Assembly: GCA_040381075.1 (NCBI GenBank)
Contig: JBEIHX010000014.1
Span: 18,642 to 82,641, forward strand
Source of the DNA: JBEIHX01 sp040381075
Lineage (GTDB): Bacteria > Pseudomonadota > Alphaproteobacteria > Caulobacterales > Aquidulcibacteraceae
Direction: 5' to 3'
DNA length: 64,000 nt
The translations under genes and the position numbers were made by a program. Each line of letters begins with the position of its first letter. Positions within the stretch are counted from its first letter, which is position 1. The notes beneath the pieces are model-generated. The model did not search any database. It saw only the letters and a program-made list of their open reading frames with translations, and was not told the origin of the DNA. Shown here one piece after another: positions 55,415 through 64,000 of this stretch.

Positions 55415-57349
55415 TCAGCCGGCGGCATCGAGCGCCTCCGCTGCGGCAAGCCACTCCCCCTCGGCGTGCGCCAGGACCGTCTCAAGGTCTGACCGCTCCG
55501 CGGCGAGGGCGGCCGCCTGCCTGGGATCGGCGGCGAACATCGCCGGATCGCTGAGACGACGATCGATAGATGCGATGCGGTCCTGTGCAGCGGTTATTGC
55601 GGCTTCCGCCGCCCCAAGGCGTTTGCGCAGCTGGCTGGGATTGGCGCGCACGCCGGGTTTGGCGGGAGATGGGCGCGCATCAGGTTGCGCTCCGCCATCC
55701 GTCGCCGGCCTCACGGCGGTAGCTCCCTGTGAGCCCGCGGAGGGACTGGAGACGGATTTGACTCGGGAGCCCCCGGCAGGCCTGTCAGCAGCAAGGACCA
55801 GTTTGCGGTAGTCGTCGAGATCGCCCTGATAGGCAGACGCCCGGCCGTCGCGCACGAGCCAGAGACGCTCTGCACACGCCTCGGCAAGGTAGACGTCATG
55901 GGTGATCAGCAGCATGGCCCCCTCGAACTCGTTCAGGGCGTGGATCAGGGCCTCCCGGGAGTCGATGTCGAGATGGCTGGTCGGCTCGTCGAGGATGAGA
56001 ATATGGGGTCTTGCAAAGGCCGCCAGACCAAGCAGCAAGCGAACCTTTTCCCCGCCGGACAGCCGCTGCGCGGGAGTTTCGATTTTCTCCGGTCCAAAGC
56101 CCATCGCGGCGGCGCGCGCCCGCCGCGCCGCCTCTCCCGCATCGGGCATCAGGCGGCGAACCTGGTCCAGGGCGCTCAACGCGCCGTCAAGCTCATCCAT
56201 CTGATCCTGACTGAAGTAGCCAATGCGCAACTTGCCCGGCGCACGTCTTTGACCCGCCAGCAGCGGCAGGCGCGCGGCGATGGACTTGACCAGGGTGGTC
56301 TTGCCTTGACCGTTTGAGCCGACGATCGCGATGCGGTCATCATGATCCACGCGCAGGGAAACCCGGGTAAGGACGGGCCTTCCCGGCGCGTAACCGAGCT
56401 CAGCCTCCTCAAGCTGGAGAAGGGGCGATGCAAGCTGTTCGCCGACTTCAAAACGAAACGGCGTGGTGCGTTCGGTCAGCGGCACGCTGATTTCCGTCAT
56501 GCGTTCAAGCATCTTGACGCGGCTTTGCGCCTGACGGGCCTTTGACGCCTTGGCGCGGAAGCGTTCAACGAAGGCCTGCAGGCGCGCACGATCGGCGTCC
56601 TGTCTCGCCTTCATCGACTGCGCGAGTGCGAGCTGCTCAGCGCGCTTTCTCAAATAGGTGTCGTAGCCTCCAGGATGCAGGCTGAGCTTGGCGTGCTCCA
56701 ACGCCAGGATATGCGTCACGCTGCGATTGAGCATTTCGCGGTCATGGCTCACCATAATTACCGTATGCGGATATTTACGAAGATAGACCTCAAGCCACGC
56801 CGCCCCTTCGAGATCTAGGTAGTTCGTCGGCTCATCCAGAAGCAGGAGATCCGGTTGGGCGAACAGCACGCCGGCAAGCGCCGCACGCATCCGCCAGCCG
56901 CCGGAAAACTCTTTCATGGCGCGCCCAAGATCGCTGCTGGTAAAGCCAAGCCCCAGCAGGATGGATCCGGCGCGGGCCTCCGCGCTGTGCGCATCAATGT
57001 CATAAAGGCGTGTATGGATCTCTGCGATGCGGTCAGGATCAGTGGCGGTTTCGGCTTCACGCAGCAGCGCCGCACGCTCACGGTCAGCCGCCAGCACGAC
57101 AGACAGAAGAGGCTCTGGCGTGGCCTCGGCTTCCTGCGCCACGAAACCGAGACGCGCGCCGCGCGCCAGCCTGATCGAGGGATCATTGCCGCGATCGATT
57201 GCTTCGCGGATCGCTGTCAGCAGCGTGGATTTTCCAGCGCCGTTGCGGCCGATGAGGCCGACTTTCCAGCCTTGCGCAATGACCGCGCCCGCCTGGTCCA
57301 AAAGGACGCGCGCGCCGATCCGAATGGTGAGCGACTCCAGGGTGAGCAT
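55415..57349 (-). CDS. ABC-F family ATP-binding protein
   Basis: 644 aa, two ABC domains with no membrane part. The first Walker A is GRNGAGKST (34-42) with signature FSGGWRMRAALAG and Walker B LLLLDEPTNYLD. The linker has the ABC-F coiled-coil (RAEQLALAQSMKARQDADRA). The second Walker A is GSNGQGKTT with LSGGEKVRLLLGL and ILILDEPTSHLD. A C-terminal Ala/Glu coiled-coil (about 560-644) follows a Pro/Ser linker, as in Uup-like proteins. ABC-F proteins act on ribosomes or DNA junctions. It precedes hisA on the same strand; the intervening spacing makes co-transcription uncertain. Confidence 0.94.
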   Translation of the reverse strand: MLTLESLTIRIGARVLLDQAGAVIAQGWKVGLIGRNGAGKSTLLTAIREAIDRGNDPSIRLARGARLGFVAQEAEATPEPLLSVVLAADRERAALLREAETATDPDRIAEIHTRLYDIDAHSAEARAGSILLGLGFTSSDLGRAMKEFSGGWRMRAALAGVLFAQPDLLLLDEPTNYLDLEGAAWLEVYLRKYPHTVIMVSHDREMLNRSVTHILALEHAKLSLHPGGYDTYLRKRAEQLALAQSMKARQDADRARLQAFVERFRAKASKARQAQSRVKMLERMTEISVPLTERTTPFRFEVGEQLASPLLQLEEAELGYAPGRPVLTRVSLRVDHDDRIAIVGSNGQGKTTLVKSIAARLPLLAGQRRAPGKLRIGYFSQDQMDELDGALSALDQVRRLMPDAGEAARRARAAAMGFGPEKIETPAQRLSGGEKVRLLLGLAAFARPHILILDEPTSHLDIDSREALIHALNEFEGAMLLITHDVYLAEACAERLWLVRDGRASAYQGDLDDYRKLVLAADRPAGGSRVKSVSSPSAGSQGATAVRPATDGGAQPDARPSPAKPGVRANPSQLRKRLGAAEAAITAAQDRIASIDRRLSDPAMFAADPRQAAALAAERSDLETVLAHAEGEWLAAAEALDAAG

Positions 57350-57360
57350 GGCGGGGCCTG

Positions 57361-58557
57361 TCAGGCGCGCTCAAAGACGGCTGCGACGCCCTGCCCGCCG
57401 CCGACGCACATCGTCTCCAGACCGTAGCGCACCTGGCGGCGCTGCATTTCGTGCAGCAGCGTCGCGAGAATACGAACCCCGGTGGCGGCGATGGGGTGAC
57501 CAAGGGAGATGCCGGAGCCATTGACGTTGAGACGGCTTTGATCCTCCAGACCCCAGCACTTCAGGACGGCGAGCACCTGGGCGGCGAAGGCTTCATTCAG
57601 TTCGATCAGGCCGATGTCGTCCCACGACAGACCGGTGCGGGCGAACAGACGCGCAACCGCTGGCGCAGGTCCGATGCCCATCAGCGCAGGATGGCACCCC
57701 GCCGCCGCCCAACCGACCAGAAACCCCATGGGCGTCACGCCCAGTTCCGCCAGTTTGTCCTCCGCGACCACCAGGCAGGCCGCCGCTGCGTCGTTCTGCT
57801 GGCTGGCGTTGCCGGCGGTCACGACGCCGTCTTTCAGGATCGGCCTGAGAACGGCAAGGCTCTCAGGGGCGGCGTCAGCACGAATGCCTTCGTCGGTGGT
57901 GACGAGCAGTGGATCGCCACGGCGCTGAGGCGCGGCCACCGGGACGACTTCGGCTGCAAAGCGACCGTCAGCCCAGGCCGCTGCGGCGCGACGATGGCTC
58001 TGGGCCGCATAGGCGTCGCTCGCCTCACGGGTGACGCCGTGCTCCCGCGCAACGTTTTCCGCCGTCTCGATCATGCCGCTGATCCGGCCGAACCGCCACT
58101 CCGGCTGGGAGCGTTCGCGCCCCCTCTCCAGGCGATCGTAAAGCGTCGCATTGCCGGCGCGAGCGCCTGCCCGCATTGCAGTGGTGTAATACTCAACATT
58201 GCTCATGCTCTCGACGCCGCCTGCAATCACAACGTCAGCTGCGCCGGTCTGAACCATCATGGCCGCCGTTACGACGGCCTGCAGACCGCCGCCGCAGCGC
58301 CGGTCCAGCTGCATGCCAGGGGTCTCGATCGGCAGGTCGGCCTCCAGCGCCGCCCACCGCCCGACACAGGGCGTCTCGCCATTCGCATAACTCTGGGCGA
58401 ACACGACGTCCTCAACGCGCCCGGGGTCAATGCCGGCCCTGGCGATGGTTTCCCTGACCACGGTGGCGGCAAGGGCCTCCACGGACACCCCCGCCAATGC
58501 TCCCTGAAACTTCCCGACCGGCGTACGAACCGGGGCGACAATCGCAGCGCGACGCAT
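57361..58557 (-). CDS. thiolase family acetyl-CoA C-acyltransferase
   Basis: 398 aa from the ATG giving MRRAAIVAPVRTPVGKF; alternatives are an adjacent ATG and a GTG 12 nt upstream. The acyl-enzyme nucleophile is Cys88 in LDRRCGGGLQAV. The catalytic His is in NGSGISLGHPIAATG, and the second Cys in MCVGGGQGVA. NEAFAAQVLAVL is also present. It condenses or cleaves acyl-CoA with acetyl-CoA; PHB synthesis or beta-oxidation are both possible. It lies 11 nt upstream of the ABC-F gene on the same strand. Confidence 0.95.
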   Translation of the reverse strand: MRRAAIVAPVRTPVGKFQGALAGVSVEALAATVVRETIARAGIDPGRVEDVVFAQSYANGETPCVGRWAALEADLPIETPGMQLDRRCGGGLQAVVTAAMMVQTGAADVVIAGGVESMSNVEYYTTAMRAGARAGNATLYDRLERGRERSQPEWRFGRISGMIETAENVAREHGVTREASDAYAAQSHRRAAAAWADGRFAAEVVPVAAPQRRGDPLLVTTDEGIRADAAPESLAVLRPILKDGVVTAGNASQQNDAAAACLVVAEDKLAELGVTPMGFLVGWAAAGCHPALMGIGPAPAVARLFARTGLSWDDIGLIELNEAFAAQVLAVLKCWGLEDQSRLNVNGSGISLGHPIAATGVRILATLLHEMQRRQVRYGLETMCVGGGQGVAAVFERA

Positions 58558-58846
58558 CATCCATCCCACATCTGACGGGCTGACGCCCGGAAGGCCCGTC
58601 CTCTACCCGTTCAGGCTTCATCTTGAAACCTCGCGCCCGCCCGGTCGGCGGCCTCGCGAGACGGCTGCGTCTGTGCGCCGCGTCTGTCCGCAGGCCGTGA
58701 CACCCGCCGGCGCCGGCGCCGCCTGGGGACGCTGACGCCGGCGCCGAGCGCACACCGGCGGGAAGGCGTGAGGGCGCGACCGGACGAAGGCGCGACCGGG
58801 CCGCTGCCCCCTCCCCAAACCGACAGGCCTCTGCTAAGCCGCGCCG

Positions 58847-59452
58847 ATGACGCCTTTCACAACGCTGACCGGGATTGCTGCGCCATTGGGTCGCGCCAAT
58901 GTGGACACCGACCTGATCATCCCCAAGCAGTTCCTCAAGACAGTGACTCGCGAGGGCCTCGCGCGCGGTCTGTTCTACGACCTGAGTACGGGGCCGGACG
59001 GCCAGCCAGACCCCGCCTTTGTGCTGAACCAACCGGCCTACGCCGGCGCGCAGATCCTGATCGCAGGACCGAATTTTGGCTGCGGCTCATCGCGGGAACA
59101 TGCGCCCTGGGCCCTGCTGGATGCAGGGATCCGATGCGTAATCGCCTCAAGCTTCGCGGACATATTCTTCAATAACTGTTTTAACAACGGCCTGCTGCCG
59201 CTGGTGCTGCCCCAGAATCAGGTCGAAGCGCTGCTGGACCAGGCGCGCGGCGCCAATCATGTCTTTCAGATCGATCTTGCGGCGCAGACAGTGACTGCGC
59301 CGGATGGCGGCGTGTGGCGGTTCGATATTGAACCGGCCCGCAAACACAAGCTCCTGACAGGCCTTGACGACATCGGCGTCACCATGAGCCAGGAGAGCGC
59401 CATCGCGGATTTCGAAACGAGACGGCGGTTCTCAGAGCCCTGGGCGCGTTGA
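58847..59452 (+). CDS. leuD: 3-isopropylmalate dehydratase small subunit
   Basis: 201 aa. The swivelling domain has GRANVDTDLIIPKQFLKTV, GPNFGCGSSREHAPWALLDA, then IRCVIASSFADIFFNNCFNN and GLLPLVLP. With LeuC it isomerises 2- to 3-isopropylmalate in leucine synthesis. LeuC is not encoded nearby; 277 nt upstream are gene-free. leuB follows after 40 nt. Confidence 0.96.
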   Translation: MTPFTTLTGIAAPLGRANVDTDLIIPKQFLKTVTREGLARGLFYDLSTGPDGQPDPAFVLNQPAYAGAQILIAGPNFGCGSSREHAPWALLDAGIRCVIASSFADIFFNNCFNNGLLPLVLPQNQVEALLDQARGANHVFQIDLAAQTVTAPDGGVWRFDIEPARKHKLLTGLDDIGVTMSQESAIADFETRRRFSEPWAR

Positions 59453-59492
59453 CCGGCCCCCGCCGGCAATCTTTCTGCAGGATGTCATCATC

Positions 59493-60608
59493 ATGAGTTT
59501 GAAGCTTCTCCTCCTTCCTGGCGACGGGATCGGCCCGGAAGTGACAGCCCAGGCGCGCCGGGTCGCCGAATGGTTCGCCGACGCCCGCGCCATGCCGCTG
59601 TCAATCGAAGAAGCCCCGTTCGGCGGCGCGGCCTACGACGTGCATGGCGAACCCCTGAGCGATGCGGTGATCGCCAGGGCGCAGGCGGCGGATGCAACGC
59701 TGATGGGCGCGGTCGGCGGGCCGAAATGGGCCCATGTTCCATTTGACCTGCGCCCGGAAGCCGGCCTATTGCGGTTGAGAAAGGCGCTTGGCGCCTTCGC
59801 CAATCTGCGTCCCGCCTTCTGCTTTCCGGCGCTGGCGGAGGCCTCCCCCCTGAAGCGCGAGCTCGTGGAACACCTCGACATCATGATCGTGCGCGAACTC
59901 GTGGGCGGGGTGTATTTCGGCGAGCCCCGCGGCATCGAGACCCTGGCGAACGGCGAGCGACGCGGGGTGAACACGCAGAGTTACACCACAAGCGAGGTCC
60001 GGCGCGTCGCGCGCACCGCGTTTGAGCTCGCCCGGGAGCGCCGCAAGCGCGGCCTTCCCGGACATGTGACCTCGGCGGAAAAGGCCAACGTCATGGAGTC
60101 CGGAATACTCTGGCGTGAAGAGGTCACAAGGCTGCATGCGGAAGAGTTTTCAGATGTCGGGCTCAGTCACATGTATGCAGACAACTGCGCCATGCAGCTG
60201 GTGCGCGCGCCGCGGCAATTCGACATCATCCTGACGGACAATCTGTTTGGCGACCTGTTGTCCGATGAGGCGGCGATGCTCACCGGATCCATCGGGATGT
60301 TGCCTTCGGCGGCGATCGGGGCAGGCCCGGGCTCAAGCCTGTACGAGCCTGTTCATGGATCCGCTCCCGACATCGCCGGCAAGGGGGTCGCAAATCCGCT
60401 TGGCGCAATCTTGAGCCTGGAAATGGCCTTCGCCCACTCGTTCCAGCGACCGGACGATGCGATGCTGCTGCGCGCCGCGGTCGAGGGCGCGCTGAATGCC
60501 GGCGCCCGAACCGCCGATCTTTGGTCGGCCCATGCCTCGACCCCGCCTCTCACGACCAGTCAAATGGGCGATGCCGTGCTGGCCGAACTCGACAAGCGGT
60601 TGACCTGA
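59493..60608 (+). CDS. leuB: 3-isopropylmalate dehydrogenase
   Basis: 371 aa. The N-terminus LLLLPGDGIGPEVTAQARRV is typical. Substrate residues are in LLRLRKALGAFANLRPA and IVRELVGGVYFGEPRG. The metal-binding acidic region is DNLFGDLLSDEAAMLTGSIG, and NAD binding is suggested by LYEPVHGSAPDIAGKGVANP. It oxidises and decarboxylates 3-isopropylmalate. It follows leuD in the same unit. Confidence 0.97.
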   Translation: MSLKLLLLPGDGIGPEVTAQARRVAEWFADARAMPLSIEEAPFGGAAYDVHGEPLSDAVIARAQAADATLMGAVGGPKWAHVPFDLRPEAGLLRLRKALGAFANLRPAFCFPALAEASPLKRELVEHLDIMIVRELVGGVYFGEPRGIETLANGERRGVNTQSYTTSEVRRVARTAFELARERRKRGLPGHVTSAEKANVMESGILWREEVTRLHAEEFSDVGLSHMYADNCAMQLVRAPRQFDIILTDNLFGDLLSDEAAMLTGSIGMLPSAAIGAGPGSSLYEPVHGSAPDIAGKGVANPLGAILSLEMAFAHSFQRPDDAMLLRAAVEGALNAGARTADLWSAHASTPPLTTSQMGDAVLAELDKRLT

Positions 60609-60611
60609 TCC

Positions 60612-60637
60612 CCGGCCCATGACGCGCGGGGCCGGGA
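60612..60637 (+). terminator. possible leuB terminator hairpin
   Basis: CCCGGCCC (60612-60619) pairs with 60630-60637 across a 10-nt loop, 4 nt after leuB. No T-run follows, so it may be a rho-dependent or weak site. Confidence 0.45.
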
Positions 60638-60734
60638 GGGTTGGAAAGGATGCGACGGCGCGGCTCGGCTGACAGCCGACACAGGTGTCAGGCGTCCGGT
60701 GTGCGCACGCATCAGCGTTCGCACGCGGCCATGG

Positions 60735-61745
60735 TTACAGCGCCTGCAGCGCCGCATGAAGCCGTTCGATATCGTCCGGCCATGGCGTCTCGAAGGACAG
60801 GCGATGGCCCGTCGCAGGATGATCGAAAGACAGCGTCGCTGCATGCAGCGCCTGGCGGGTGATCATGCAGCCGCCCAGCGCTTCATCCAGAACTCGGGCA
60901 GATCGTGTCGCGCCATACATCCCGTCGCCGATCAGCGATGCGCCGATGTGCGCCAGATGAACGCGGATCTGGTGCGTGCGCCCTGTTTCAAGCCGGCAGG
61001 CGACGTGTGCGGCAGCGGGCGGGGGCCGGCCGCGCAGACCTGGACCGAAACGCGCAACGACCTCAAATGCGGTCACGGCCTCCTTACCCGCCGCTGATCC
61101 TGGCGCAAGGACCGCCATTCGCTTGCGGTTTCTGGGGTCGCGCCCGATACGGGTGATGATCCGGCCTTCCTTCACTGCGGGAGCGCCGACCGTGAATGCG
61201 TCATATCGTCTGCCAACAGATTTTTTCGCAAACTGCTCGGCGAGGGTGCGCAGCGCGCGGTCCGTCTTGGCGACAACCATGACGCCGGAGGTGTCCTTGT
61301 CGAGTCGATGCACGATCCCGGGCCGGCCGGGCGCACCGACGCGCGCAAGCTCAAGGCCGCAGTGGTGAAGGACGGCATTGACAAGCGTTCCAGACCAGTT
61401 GCCAGGGGCCGGGTGCACCGCAAGCCCGGAAGGCTTATCTATCACCAGCACATCGCCATCCTCGTGCAGGATGACAAGATCGATCGGCTCAGGCTGGGCT
61501 TCGGTCACGTCCGGCGCCGGGCGAGCGATCATGTAGACGCCGGGCTTCACGCCGGCGCTCGCATCCCGCACCGGTGCGCCGGCATGCAGGACATGGCCCT
61601 GTTCGATGAGCGCCCGCAGGCGTGTGCGCGACAACCCGGGAACGCGCGCCGCGAGGAAACGGTCGAGCCGCGCGCCGGCGTCCTCAGGCGCGGCGACCGC
61701 CTCGAACTGCTCCAGGCTTTCACTCTCGTCGTCAGCGTCATGCAT
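60735..61745 (-). CDS. RluA/RluD-family 23S rRNA pseudouridine synthase
   Basis: 336 aa from the ATG giving MHDADDESESLEQFEAV; the upstream part of the frame is not protein-like. An S4-like domain (about 24-75; GARLDRFLAARVPGLSRTRL) precedes the catalytic domain with VIDKPSGLAVHP, then GIVHRLDKDTSGVMVVAKT, where Asp149 is the catalytic residue, and GRTHQIRVHLAHIG. It isomerises uridines in 23S rRNA, most likely the RluD sites, by length and S4 domain. It converges with leuB. Confidence 0.93.
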   Translation of the reverse strand: MHDADDESESLEQFEAVAAPEDAGARLDRFLAARVPGLSRTRLRALIEQGHVLHAGAPVRDASAGVKPGVYMIARPAPDVTEAQPEPIDLVILHEDGDVLVIDKPSGLAVHPAPGNWSGTLVNAVLHHCGLELARVGAPGRPGIVHRLDKDTSGVMVVAKTDRALRTLAEQFAKKSVGRRYDAFTVGAPAVKEGRIITRIGRDPRNRKRMAVLAPGSAAGKEAVTAFEVVARFGPGLRGRPPPAAAHVACRLETGRTHQIRVHLAHIGASLIGDGMYGATRSARVLDEALGGCMITRQALHAATLSFDHPATGHRLSFETPWPDDIERLHAALQAL

Positions 61746-61942
61746 CACCCGTCCGGCGTAACCGCCTCGCGCGCTCCCAGCAAGGCGCATCATCTTGCGG
61801 CCCGCCTGCAGGCGGGCCCGCAGCAGGCCCGGCGGGCCCCAGACAGCCCCAGGCGATTCCACTTCGCCCTGCGGCCGGTTAGTCTCTCCTGAGAGAGAAT
61901 CATGGCGTCGTTGATTGGCGGCTGTCTTCTGGAGGATGTTTC

Positions 61943-63637
61943 ATGGAATTGACGCGTCGGGCTCTCCTGGGCGCTTCCGGTGCTGCTGGCGCGTCGGTCG
62001 CCGCTGCGGCCTGCGTTCGACCGATGCCAACCTATGACGGGGCGGTGCGTTTCCTTCATGGCGTAGCCAGCGGCGACCCATTGCCGGACAGCGTGGTGAT
62101 CTGGACAAGAGTGACGCCCGACCGGGACGGCCCGGTGCCCGTGGCATGGGTCGTTGCGGAAGATCCGGAGTTGAAAAACGCCGTCGCGCGCGGCCAGGTT
62201 GAGACAGGTCCGGAGCGTGACTACACGGTGAAGGTGGACGCATCCGGCCTCGCGCCCGGTCGACGCTACCACTACGGCTTCAGGGTCAATGAGACGACAT
62301 CCGCCACAGGGCGAACGTGGACAGCCAGAGCCGACGCACAGGAGAGCATGGAGATCGCCGTGGTCTCCTGTTCCAACTGGCCGAATGGCCTTTTCAACGC
62401 ATACAGGGCGCTGGCTGGGCGAGACACACTTGATCTCGTCATCCACCTTGGCGACTACATCTATGAATATGGCCCGGATGGCTATGGCGGGGAGGTTGGA
62501 GCGCGCATCGGACGGATTCCAGATCCGCCGAAGGAGATTGTTACGTTGGCGGATTATCGCCGACGCCACGCGCAATACAAGTCGGATACGGACCTGCAGG
62601 CGGCGCACGCCCGCTGTCCCTGGATCGTCTCCTGGGACGACCACGAGACAGCCAACGACAGTTTCCTCGGCGGGGCGGAGAACCATCAGCCTGACAGGGA
62701 GGGGGCGTGGAATGCTCGGGAGCAGGCCGGCATTCAGGCCTATCTGGAGTGGATGCCGATCCGTGACCCGGCCGAGGGCGCTCCCCGGTCTGCGATCTGG
62801 CGCGGGTTCGCCTTTGGCGATCTGGCGAGCCTCGTGATGCTTGAAACCCGGCTGACCGGACGCTCACAACCACTGAGCTACGTGACCGACATGGCGATGA
62901 CGGTCGGTCCGACGGGTCAGCCGCAGCCGGATGTCGCGGGGTTTCTCACCAAACTCAACGATCCGGACCGTCGCATGATGTCTGCGGCTGAGGAATCATT
63001 CGTGGCGGACAGCCTGAAAGCGTCGACTGCGCGGGGCGCCACCTGGCAGATATTGGGAAATCAGGTGATCATGGCGGAGGTTCGCGCGCCGAACCTTGCG
63101 GCGCTTCTGCCGGACGCCGTCAAGGCCGGCCTTGCGCGGCGCTACCCCAGCGCCGCCGCGCAGATCGAGTTCACGAGACTTGGACTGCCATTGAACCTGG
63201 ACGCATGGGACGGCTATCCGGCGGCGCGCGCCCGCCTGCTCAAGGCGGCGGCGGACGCCGTGGCGAGCCTCATTGTGGTGACCGGAGACAGCCATACGGC
63301 GTGGGCCAACGAACTTTTCCTGGACCCGGCGCGAACCATGCGGGTTGGCGTCGAGTTTGGCGCGACATCCGTCACGTCTCCCGGCATCGCCGATGAGCTG
63401 CCCGTCCCTGGACTGGATTACGCCGCCGCATTTGTGGGAGCCAATCCGCAGACCGTGAAATGGCATGACCCGCGCAATCGGGGCTTCCTGGTGCTGCAGC
63501 TCACAAAGGCCGAGACAGTGGCGGAATTCTATTCTGTCTCCACGGTGCTTGCCCCTGAATTTGAGACACGGCTCGAAGCTCGCTTCAGGGTCCGGCCGGG
63601 CGGGATCGGCGGGATGGGGCCGATCGAGCCTGCCTGA
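61943..63637 (+). CDS. alkaline phosphatase D family protein (PhoD-like), Tat-exported
   Basis: 564 aa. The twin-arginine signal is LTRRALLGASGAAGASVAAA. A PhoD N-terminal domain (about 35-135; FLHGVASGDPLPDSVVIWTR) precedes the metallophosphatase domain with LVIHLGDYIYEYGPDGYGGE, WIVSWDDHETANDSFLGG, WQILGNQVIMAEVRAP and VVTGDSHTAWANEL. PhoD enzymes are phosphodiesterases/phosphatases using Ca and Fe. The gene has GGAGG 8-9 nt before its ATG. With the PhoX-like gene it gives two exported phosphatases. Confidence 0.93.
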   Translation: MELTRRALLGASGAAGASVAAAACVRPMPTYDGAVRFLHGVASGDPLPDSVVIWTRVTPDRDGPVPVAWVVAEDPELKNAVARGQVETGPERDYTVKVDASGLAPGRRYHYGFRVNETTSATGRTWTARADAQESMEIAVVSCSNWPNGLFNAYRALAGRDTLDLVIHLGDYIYEYGPDGYGGEVGARIGRIPDPPKEIVTLADYRRRHAQYKSDTDLQAAHARCPWIVSWDDHETANDSFLGGAENHQPDREGAWNAREQAGIQAYLEWMPIRDPAEGAPRSAIWRGFAFGDLASLVMLETRLTGRSQPLSYVTDMAMTVGPTGQPQPDVAGFLTKLNDPDRRMMSAAEESFVADSLKASTARGATWQILGNQVIMAEVRAPNLAALLPDAVKAGLARRYPSAAAQIEFTRLGLPLNLDAWDGYPAARARLLKAAADAVASLIVVTGDSHTAWANELFLDPARTMRVGVEFGATSVTSPGIADELPVPGLDYAAAFVGANPQTVKWHDPRNRGFLVLQLTKAETVAEFYSVSTVLAPEFETRLEARFRVRPGGIGGMGPIEPA

Positions 63638-63844
63638 CCGCAGCGTCCTGCGGGATACGGATCGCCCGGGTCTCCTGCCAGTCTCCACCGCACAGGGGCG
63701 CGTGATGTCTGCGCGCCGCTTACGGTTATCCAGAGCCTGCACTGGGGAGAGGACGCCCGGATCGTTCGACCGGCCGCGGGCGGTGCGCCACATCACAAGA
63801 GCTCTGGCGTAAGGCCCTTGAACACGCTACTGCGTCTCGTGCAG

Positions 63845-63919
<75 letters not shown>

Positions 63920-64000
63920 TAAAATCAATGACTTAGCGGCACACATTGCCGGAAAGTTAGGAATATTCGCTCCGGGGTCCCACTGGGGTCCCAAAAAGAA
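63920..64000. other. AT-richer segment after tRNA-Gly, possible integrated-element edge
   Basis: Directly after the encoded CCA, the sequence changes to TAAAATCAATGACTTAGCGG and later AGTTAGGAATATTCGC. GGGGTCCC is then repeated at 63976-63983 and 63988-63995 (approximate by eye), followed by AAAAAG. The composition differs from the preceding GC-rich DNA. tRNA 3' ends are common integrase targets. No integrase is visible before the window ends. Confidence 0.4.

Overview
The window is GC-rich, densely coding chromosomal DNA of an alphaproteobacterium. The inference rests on several linked signatures: a Tim44-like/Smr pair divergent from secB, rpe and purH flanking a heparinase II/III gene, a RegB/RegA redox two-component pair beside an SCO protein, a Cys-type intracellular PHB depolymerase, ATGA-coupled hisA-hisF-hisE, and a small secreted protein resembling a Caulobacter-type family. 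The large Oar-like TonB receptor and the DUF1800/DUF1501 pair fit the Caulobacterales/Hyphomonadaceae-Maricaulaceae neighbourhood, but no rRNA or species marker is present, so the genus is open.

Layout. 1-4.1 kb: truncated pgk and gap (minus), then a secreted subtilisin-like lipoprotein with a 27-proline linker. 4.2-11.8 kb: glmM, a selO-phoX unit on the minus strand, nhaA behind a long leader, and a crotonase-fold gene. 12.0-15.6 kb: a 1166-aa TonB-dependent receptor with a clear terminator. 15.9-23.4 kb: an envelope-glycan-like run (GT39-type glycosyltransferase, rpe, heparinase II/III, FlaA1/WbpM-like dehydratase) ending in purH. 23.4-26.5 kb: serine hydrolase, Smr and Tim44-like genes, then divergent secB. 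26.6-33 kb: a CAU tRNA, a GNAT acetyltransferase, a small secreted protein, acyl-CoA dehydrogenase, coaBC, pyrF and a membrane protein. 33-40.4 kb: a ligase-associated Lhr-type helicase, a gene-poor stretch, a deoxyhypusine-synthase homologue, an SDR, hemW and rdgB. 40.8-45.3 kb: DUF2975/XRE pair and DUF1800/DUF1501 pair. 45.3-53.4 kb: phaZ, sco1, regB, regA, an MFS protein with a C-terminal extension, gluQ and a DUF4349 lipoprotein. 53.4-64 kb: hisE-hisF-hisA, an ABC-F ATPase, a thiolase, leuD-leuB, an RluA-family synthase, phoD and tRNA-Gly(CCC). After that tRNA the sequence becomes AT-richer and may be the edge of an integrated element.

Most genes are housekeeping metabolism: glycolysis, purine, pyrimidine, histidine, leucine and CoA synthesis. 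Overlaid are redox control (RegBA/SCO), storage-polymer and acyl-CoA use (PhaZ, thiolase, acyl-CoA dehydrogenase), phosphate scavenging (PhoX-like and PhoD) and surface functions. No CRISPR array, transposase, prophage gene cluster or recognisable defence island was seen. The less ordinary items are a possible structured nhaA leader, a deoxyhypusine-synthase homologue with its active lysine, a crotonase-fold protein lacking both hydratase glutamates, a probable CTG start codon, several dyad operators, repeated short tandem duplications in intergenic DNA, and the tRNA-Gly boundary.
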